A DNA stretch of 64,000 nucleotides, from positions 496,001 through 560,000 of the forward strand of contig NZ_FTNW01000001.1 in the NCBI RefSeq assembly GCF_900156545.1, written 5' to 3'. Below the pieces are notes generated by a model. That model searched no databases. It had not been told where the DNA came from and saw only the letters and a program-made list of their open reading frames with translations. Positions 59,192 through 64,000 of the stretch are shown here, in pieces. The position numbers were made by a program, and so were the translations under genes. How positions within the stretch are numbered: position 1 is the first letter of the stretch; each line of letters opens with the position of its first letter. Origin of the DNA: Aquipseudomonas alcaligenes (lineage in GTDB: Bacteria; Pseudomonadota; Gammaproteobacteria; Pseudomonadales; Pseudomonadaceae).

Positions 59192-59752
59192 TCACTCAAA
59201 GCCGTTGAGGACAATGAGCCCTTTCACTCCTGTTTCCAGGTTTTTACAGATGGTGCTGCACTGCTGCGCTAGTCGGGCGAAGTCAGAGGCCTTGTAAACG
59301 AAGGTAGCCTGTTCGACTCCCCCCGAGTGATTAGCTGCCATCCCTATCGCATGCGCCTTAGCCGGGGAGCCTCCATTCCTCCAGGCGAACTCGTTGGGCC
59401 GGTCCGTAATGACACCGAATACACCATGTGCGAGCTTCGCCCGCTCTTTCGCGACCTGTAAGTAGGAGTCCAGCAGCATGCTTGTCATCTTTGCTGCCCC
59501 AGCGCTACGTATCTCCGCCTGCTTCTTAACAAACTCCAACTTGCTCGCTGCAGTACGCTGGTCTGACCATTGCTCAACCAACGCGCCAGGGTTCTTCCAC
59601 TGGATATAGGCTAAATAGACCCCCATAAGCGCCTCGGCTTGAGCGTAAGCAACGATGCAAGCCCCAACGCCTGAGGTGAGAACAGGGTGATTCGCTACCA
59701 CCTCAACGCGCCAGTCGATGGGCGCACTCTTACGTCGAAGCGGTTGTGGCAT
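59192..59752 (-). CDS. Hypothetical HEPN-like protein
   Basis: The 186-residue product is mostly helical. It contains AKERAKLAHGVFGVI, in which Arg104 and His109 fit the R-x4-6-H motif of HEPN ribonucleases. No other family is recognised. It lies in a - strand string downstream of a GNAT gene and a small secreted or membrane protein. A defence or toxin role is inference. Confidence 0.5.
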   Translation of the reverse strand: MPQPLRRKSAPIDWRVEVVANHPVLTSGVGACIVAYAQAEALMGVYLAYIQWKNPGALVEQWSDQRTAASKLEFVKKQAEIRSAGAAKMTSMLLDSYLQVAKERAKLAHGVFGVITDRPNEFAWRNGGSPAKAHAIGMAANHSGGVEQATFVYKASDFARLAQQCSTICKNLETGVKGLIVLNGFE

Positions 59753-59875
59753 GCTAATCCTCTGGAGAGTTGAGGCTCTCGTACCCCCACGGGGGGAGTT
59801 CGGTCGTGACCCTACTTACAAAAGGCGCTCAGATTTTTTACCGAAAATAGTCCGGGCATTACCCTACTGGCTCCG

Positions 59876-60175
59876 TCAAGTAGACCGGAAGCATCCCCGC
59901 CTGCGGCTGTCTAGCTCCAAGGCGTCGGAGTACCGCTTTTGTCGAACTGCATCCATAGCTAAATCCAGCAGGTATGCATTGCAGCCGTGTGCCCCGGCTA
60001 CCTGAGCAAAATCCCTAGCGCTAAGCGCTGCTCCAATGGGTTTGCTGACTTGTCCGACAACAGTCTCTCCGGCTGCTTGCAACTTTTGACCCGTGGACCA
60101 AGGTGCAACAGAGAGCATTGTTATCAGCGTCATTGTGGCTACCACGACCGATACAACCACCCCTTCATCCTGCAT
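59876..60175 (-). CDS. Small secreted or membrane protein of the element
   Basis: The 99-residue product has an N-terminal hydrophobic stretch (VVVSVVVATMTLITMLSV) that could be a signal or anchor, and a polar remainder with two cysteines. GGAGG lies 6 nt before the ATG at 60175. The start lies inside the 3' end of the GNAT gene. No family is recognised. Confidence 0.5.
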   Translation of the reverse strand: MQDEGVVVSVVVATMTLITMLSVAPWSTGQKLQAAGETVVGQVSKPIGAALSARDFAQVAGAHGCNAYLLDLAMDAVRQKRYSDALELDSRRRGCFRST

Positions 60176-60698
60176 AACCAACCTCCAGTTCTCCTCGTTG
60201 AGCTTTGGTTAATTGTTGGGTTATTTCTTCGACAGATGCCACCATGTCGTTGCTTCCTGCGATAGCGGTGAAGCCGAGCTTGGCCCCGAAACGTCTGGAG
60301 TTCTCGTTGGTCTGCTCTATGCCGATGCTTGTATAGCCGACGCGGTCTGCAATCGTGACCAGAAAGTTCATTAGGTCGGTGCCATGTCCCTTCCTCTGCT
60401 CATGAAAGTGGATGCGTGCAATGACCAGCGTGTTGCTGTCCCAGCGTTTGGTTCTTGCAGGTGTTACGCGAAAGTACAGGTCGTACTTCTTCATATTGAC
60501 ACTCACGAGGTTCGTCTCCCCGCCTAGCCAGACTCCAGGCCTTTTGTAGTTAAAGCGCCGCTTCAGGTAGTCCGCTAGCAGCTCCGTGAAGATTCTGCCG
60601 TTCAGTTCCGATTCGATATGAGTGCTCTGAGGTTGGGTCATGTCGGATGCGTTCCGGATGCGATTTTTGAGGTACGCCGTTGTAGCAACTGGCACCAT
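60165..60698 (-). CDS. GNAT-family acetyltransferase
   Basis: The 177-residue product has the acetyl-CoA motif IHFHEQRKGHGTDLMNFLV and the later NENSRRFGAKLGF. The substrate is unknown. GAGG about 8 nt before the ATG at 60698 favours this start. An ATG at 60641 would give 158 residues and an upstream one at 60797 would give 210. It is the first gene of the - strand string. Confidence 0.75.
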   Translation of the reverse strand: MVPVATTAYLKNRIRNASDMTQPQSTHIESELNGRIFTELLADYLKRRFNYKRPGVWLGGETNLVSVNMKKYDLYFRVTPARTKRWDSNTLVIARIHFHEQRKGHGTDLMNFLVTIADRVGYTSIGIEQTNENSRRFGAKLGFTAIAGSNDMVASVEEITQQLTKAQRGELEVGYAG

Positions 60699-60865
60699 GC
60701 CATGTTCCTCAAGTGGTACAAAAGGTGGGCAAACGGGTGGTACAAGGCGCCTTGCAGGGCTCCCCAGGAGGTCGCCTACAATGGCCTCGTTTTCCATTTT
60801 CTGTGTGGTCAGCTGAAGGCCCGCTCAGAAGTAACGAAGACCCGCCGAAGGCTCTAAATCAAGGC

Positions 60866-60996
60866 TCGACGGGCTTCGTTATGGTGGTCCCATCGGTCCC
60901 CCCGCAACGATTACCCGTCAACCTGGTCAGGTCCGGAAGGAAGCAGCCATAGCGGGAACATCGTGTGCCGGGGTGTGGCTGGTGGGGCCGCCTCCA
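60866..60996. repeat. Right 131-bp direct repeat (attR region)
   Basis: It is identical to 52760-52890. The flanks differ: element DNA to the left, chromosomal DNA to the right. Confidence 0.95.
60883..60996 (+). ncRNA. ffs: 4.5S RNA (signal recognition particle RNA), right copy
   Basis: This second complete 114-nt SRP RNA gene has the same sequence as the left copy. The left copy's promoter and 5' half of the leader hairpin are absent. No convincing promoter is seen in the preceding 100 bp, though TAAATC near 60855 could act as a weak -10. It may be silent or expressed by read-through. Confidence 0.88.
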
Positions 60997-61107
60997 AATC
61001 CCCATGAATGCCGACGATCCTTGCCTTGGTCACTCAGGTGATCCAAAGGGTGATCCATCGCTGCGCTTCTGCAAATCAGCTCTGTCCTCTACTGCTCCTT
61101 CTCGGGC

Positions 61108-64000
61108 TTAGCGGAAATCCCGGCTGCGTATATCCAGGCCCTTGAGCAGTGGGGTGAGATCGTGCAGGCGGCCGGCGATGAGGTGGCGTACGCCGCTCTT
61201 TTCTTCCAGATGACCGTCCACCTGCATCAGTTGCGAGCTGACCAGTACCCGGCGCTGACGCTCGGCCAGTTCGTGGCGGACCACTACGTTGACCATGCCA
61301 TGCTCGTCTTCGAGCGTGACGAAGGTGATGCCACTGGCGGTCTGCGGGCGCTGGCGGCCTCTGACCAGGCCGGCGACCTTGACCAGGCGGCAGTTGCCGA
61401 TCTGCAGCAGCTCCGCCGCGCTGCGGCAGCGGCGTGACTGCAGCTCCGCGCGCAGCAGGCTCAGCGGGTGTGGGCCGAGAGTCGTGCCGCTGCTGGCGTA
61501 GTCGCCGAGTACATCTTCGCCGATGCTGGGCGCTGGCAGCTGCACCGCGACCTCGGCCTTCGCTGGCAGGCCCGCGAACAGTGGCGCCTGTTCCTCTACG
61601 CCGGCTACCGCCCAGCGTGCCTGGTGGCGATTGCCGGCCAGACCTTGCAGGGCTCCGGCGTCCGCCAGAAGGGCACGGCAGCGCGAGTCCAGGCCGGCGC
61701 GCCGGCATAGGTCAGCGATATCGGAGAAGGGCTGCTGCTGCCGTGCAGCGATCAGGCGCTGCATATCTGCCTGGTGCAGCCCGCGGATCAGGCGCAGGCC
61801 CAGGCGGATGGCGGGTTGTGCTCCCGCGGCCGGCTCCAGGCTGCAGTCCCAGGTGCTGTGTCGCACATCCAGCGGGCGCACTTCGACAGCGTGGCGGCGA
61901 GCGTCCTGCAGCAGCTGGTCGGGGCTGTAGAAACCCATCGGCCAGCTGTTGATCAGGGCGCAGGCGAAGGCAGCGGGCTCATGGCACTTCAACCAGCTGC
62001 TGGCGTAAGTCAGCAGGGCAAAACTGGCGGCATGTGATTCGGGGAAACCGTAGTCGCCGAAGCCTTTGATCTGCTCGAAGATACGCGCGGCAAACTCGGG
62101 GCTGTAGCCACGTTCCAGCATGCCCTGGGTGAGCTTTTGCCGGTGCGGCTCCAGGCCGCCGTGCCGCTTCCAGGCGGCCATGCAGCGGCGCAGGTCATCC
62201 GCTTCGCCTGGCGTATAGCCGGCGGCAACCACCGCCAGCTCCATAACCTGTTCCTGGAACAGGGGAATGCCCAGGGTGCGCTCGAAGACGGGCTTGAGTT
62301 CAGCGCTGGGGTAGGTGACCGCCTCTTCCTGATTGCGGCGTCGCAGATAGGGATGAACCATGTCGCCCTGGATCGGGCCGGGGCGGACGATGGCCACTTC
62401 GATGACCAGGTCGTAGTAACACTGTGGGCGCAGGCGCGGCAGCATGGCCATTTGTGCCCGTGACTCGATCTGGAATACGCCGATGGTGTCGGCGCGGCTG
62501 ATCACCTCGTAGGTGGCCTTGTCCTCCTGGGGTAGCGTCGCCAGGGTCCAGCGCTGCTCGCGATAGCCTTCGATCAGGTCGAAGCAGCGGCGCAGTGCAG
62601 TGAGCATGCCCAGGGCCAGCACATCGACCTTGAGCAGGCCGACTGCATCCAGGTCGTCCTTGTCCCACTGGATCACCGTGCGGTCGGCCATGGCCGTGTT
62701 CTCTACCGGTACCAGTTCATGCAGCGGCTGCTCGGAGATGACGAAGCCACCGGGGTGCTGCGACAGGTGGCGAGGGAAGCCTATCAGTTGCCCGGTCAAC
62801 GCCAGAAGGCGGCGTAGTAGCGGGCTTTGTGGGTCGAAGCCGGCCTCGCCCAGGCGTTCATCCGAGGGCAGGCGGTCGCTCCAGCGGCCGCAGCAGTCGG
62901 CCAGGGCGCTCTGCTGTTCGGCCGGGAGGCCGAGGGTCTTGGCGACGTCGCGGATGGCGCCAGCGGCGTGGTAACGGTTGACCACGGCGGTGAGGGCGGC
63001 GCGATGGCGGCCATAGCGGCGAAACACGTACTGGATGACTTCCTCGCGACGCTCGTGCTCGAAGTCCACGTCGATATCCGGCGGCTCGTTGCGCTCGCGC
63101 GACAGGAAGCGCTCGAACAGCAGGTTGCTGCGGCTAGGGTCCAGCTCGGTGATGCCGAGGGCGAAGCACACCGCCGAGTTGGCCGCCGAGCCGCGCCCCT
63201 GGCAGAGGATGTGCTGGCTGCGGGCGAAGTCGACGATGTCGTGGACCGTGAGGAAGTAGCTCTCGTATTTCAGCTCGGCAATCAGCTGCAGCTCCTTCTC
63301 CAGCTGGTCGCGAACCTTTTGCGCCACGCCATTCGGCCAGCGTGTGCGTATGCCTTGCGCGACCAGGCGGCGCAGCCAGCTGGTAGGGCTCTCACCGGCG
63401 GGAACTACCTCATGGGGATACTGGTAGCGCAACTCACCCAGATCGAAGCGGCAGCGTGCGGCGATGCGCAGGCTCTCTTCCAGCAGCTCGGGTGGGTAGA
63501 GTTCGCGCAGCTCCTCCAGGCGCCGCAGATGCCGCTCGCCGTTGGCGAACAGATATTGCCCGGCCTCGGTCAGCGGCAGGTGCTGACGGATGGCCGTCAT
63601 ACAGTCCTGCAGGGCGCGGCGGCCGCGGGCATGCATGTGCACATCGCCACAGGCCACTGCGGGAATTCCCGTGTGCTTGGCGAGATCCAGCAGGTTGGTC
63701 AGCTTTGACGCATCATCCGGGCCTCGGTGCAGCTCGATACCCAGCCACAATCGCTGGCCAAAGCGCTCCTTAAGCCAGGTAGCGGCGCGGTGCTCGTCGT
63801 CCGCCAGCCAGATCGCCAGCAGACCGTCGAGCGGGCCTTGCAGGTCATCCGGCCGCAGGCGGTAGCGGCCTTTCTCTGCGCGGCGCCGGGCCTGGGTGAT
63901 CAGGTGGCAGAGCTGCTGGTAACCGGTGAGGTTACTGGCCAGCAGAACCAGCTTGGGGCCGGCCTCGATACGGACTTCACTGCCGACAATCAGCGGCACA
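61108..64000 (-). CDS. dnaE2: DnaE2 (ImuC), error-prone DNA polymerase, 5' truncated by window
   Basis: The last 963 or so residues of a DnaE2-type polymerase are present; the start lies beyond the window. The PHP domain end ([19 protein letters not shown]) is visible. The polymerase active-site motif [17 protein letters not shown] follows, then the finger domain and a C-terminal OB-fold ([19 protein letters not shown]). By family knowledge it works with ImuA and ImuB in SOS mutagenesis. Its 3' end faces the right ffs copy. Confidence 0.93.
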   Translation of the reverse strand, partial: VPLIVGSEVRIEAGPKLVLLASNLTGYQQLCHLITQARRRAEKGRYRLRPDDLQGPLDGLLAIWLADDEHRAATWLKERFGQRLWLGIELHRGPDDASKLTNLLDLAKHTGIPAVACGDVHMHARGRRALQDCMTAIRQHLPLTEAGQYLFANGERHLRRLEELRELYPPELLEESLRIAARCRFDLGELRYQYPHEVVPAGESPTSWLRRLVAQGIRTRWPNGVAQKVRDQLEKELQLIAELKYESYFLTVHDIVDFARSQHILCQGRGSAANSAVCFALGITELDPSRSNLLFERFLSRERNEPPDIDVDFEHERREEVIQYVFRRYGRHRAALTAVVNRYHAAGAIRDVAKTLGLPAEQQSALADCCGRWSDRLPSDERLGEAGFDPQSPLLRRLLALTGQLIGFPRHLSQHPGGFVISEQPLHELVPVENTAMADRTVIQWDKDDLDAVGLLKVDVLALGMLTALRRCFDLIEGYREQRWTLATLPQEDKATYEVISRADTIGVFQIESRAQMAMLPRLRPQCYYDLVIEVAIVRPGPIQGDMVHPYLRRRNQEEAVTYPSAELKPVFERTLGIPLFQEQVMELAVVAAGYTPGEADDLRRCMAAWKRHGGLEPHRQKLTQGMLERGYSPEFAARIFEQIKGFGDYGFPESHAASFALLTYASSWLKCHEPAAFACALINSWPMGFYSPDQLLQDARRHAVEVRPLDVRHSTWDCSLEPAAGAQPAIRLGLRLIRGLHQADMQRLIAARQQQPFSDIADLCRRAGLDSRCRALLADAGALQGLAGNRHQARWAVAGVEEQAPLFAGLPAKAEVAVQLPAPSIGEDVLGDYASSGTTLGPHPLSLLRAELQSRRCRSAAELLQIGNCRLVKVAGLVRGRQRPQTASGITFVTLEDEHGMVNVVVRHELAERQRRVLVSSQLMQVDGHLEEKSGVRHLIAGRLHDLTPLLKGLDIRSRDFR

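Larger units (their letters stand above)
52760..60996. mobile_element. Integrated element at the 4.5S RNA gene
   Basis: A tyrosine recombinase lies just inside the left 131-bp repeat. All other recognisable genes lie on the - strand and include phage- and plasmid-type functions (BRO-like, RepL-like, resolvase). The 7975 bp between the repeats plus one repeat copy would be the mobile unit (8106 bp). No transfer or capsid genes are seen, so it is either mobilised by others or a reduced element. Confidence 0.85.

Noticed and set aside
52891..60865. CRISPR arrays or tRNA genes in the element
   Set aside because: No regularly spaced short repeats and no cloverleaf-like sequence were seen on reading the region.
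60713..60952. 79-codon + strand frame running into the right ffs copy
   Set aside because: It overlaps the SRP RNA gene, and the equivalent part of the left copy is also open by chance. No coding support is seen.

Overview
The window is high-G+C chromosomal DNA from a gammaproteobacterium, almost certainly a Pseudomonas. The evidence is the gene order: FleR with sigma-54 promoters, the fleN-fliA-cheYZAB-motCD-parC-parP-cheW string, hsbA-hsbR-hptB between fliJ and fliK, an eight-protein flagellar export set, the ccmABCDEFGHI operon, smc-zipA-ligA, and an error-prone DnaE2.

Region 1 (1-32,030) is the flagellar and chemotaxis supercluster, all on the + strand. It starts inside fleR and runs fliEFGHIJ, hsbA-hsbR-hptB, fliK, fliLMNOPQR-flhB, a predicted peptidoglycan hydrolase, flhA-flhF-fleN-fliA, cheY-cheZ-cheA-cheB, motC-motD, parC-parP-cheW and a DUF2802 protein. 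Four near-consensus sigma-54 promoters (before fliE, fliK, fliL and flhA), each with GG-N10-GC spacing, divide it into transcription units. A FliA-type promoter sits before parP. Two clear terminators follow fleR and fliK.

Region 2 (32,100-42,500) holds a periplasmic rhodanese, a convergent two-gene FliK-like/FlhB-C-terminal pair on the - strand, the complete cytochrome c maturation operon ccmA-I with most genes overlapping by 4 nt, a small lipoprotein and an HD-domain protein.

Region 3 (42,500-52,760) carries smc, zipA and ligA, a TRL-like lipoprotein, an HU protein, a frameshifted membrane-protein gene and a chemoreceptor. A near-perfect LexA box lies upstream of zipA.

Region 4 (52,760-60,996) is an integrated element. 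A tyrosine recombinase has inserted about 8.1 kb at the 4.5S (SRP) RNA gene. The element is bounded by two identical 131-bp copies that each contain the whole RNA gene. Apart from the integrase, all its recognisable genes lie on the - strand: a DUF4823 lipoprotein, a BRO-type protein, a small membrane protein, a transposase-OrfA-like HTH protein, RNase HI, a RepL-like initiator, a serine resolvase, a HEPN-like protein, a small secreted or membrane protein and a GNAT acetyltransferase.

Region 5 (61,108-64,000) is the C-terminal part of dnaE2 on the - strand, cut by the window end.

The most unusual points are the full-length SRP RNA duplication flanking the element, the 45-residue tandem repeats in CheA that resemble the CheY-binding peptides of FliM and CheZ, the LexA box before the division gene zipA, the separate FliK2/FlhX pair, and the uncharacterised element cargo. 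No database search was run. Family names rest on motifs and gene context.
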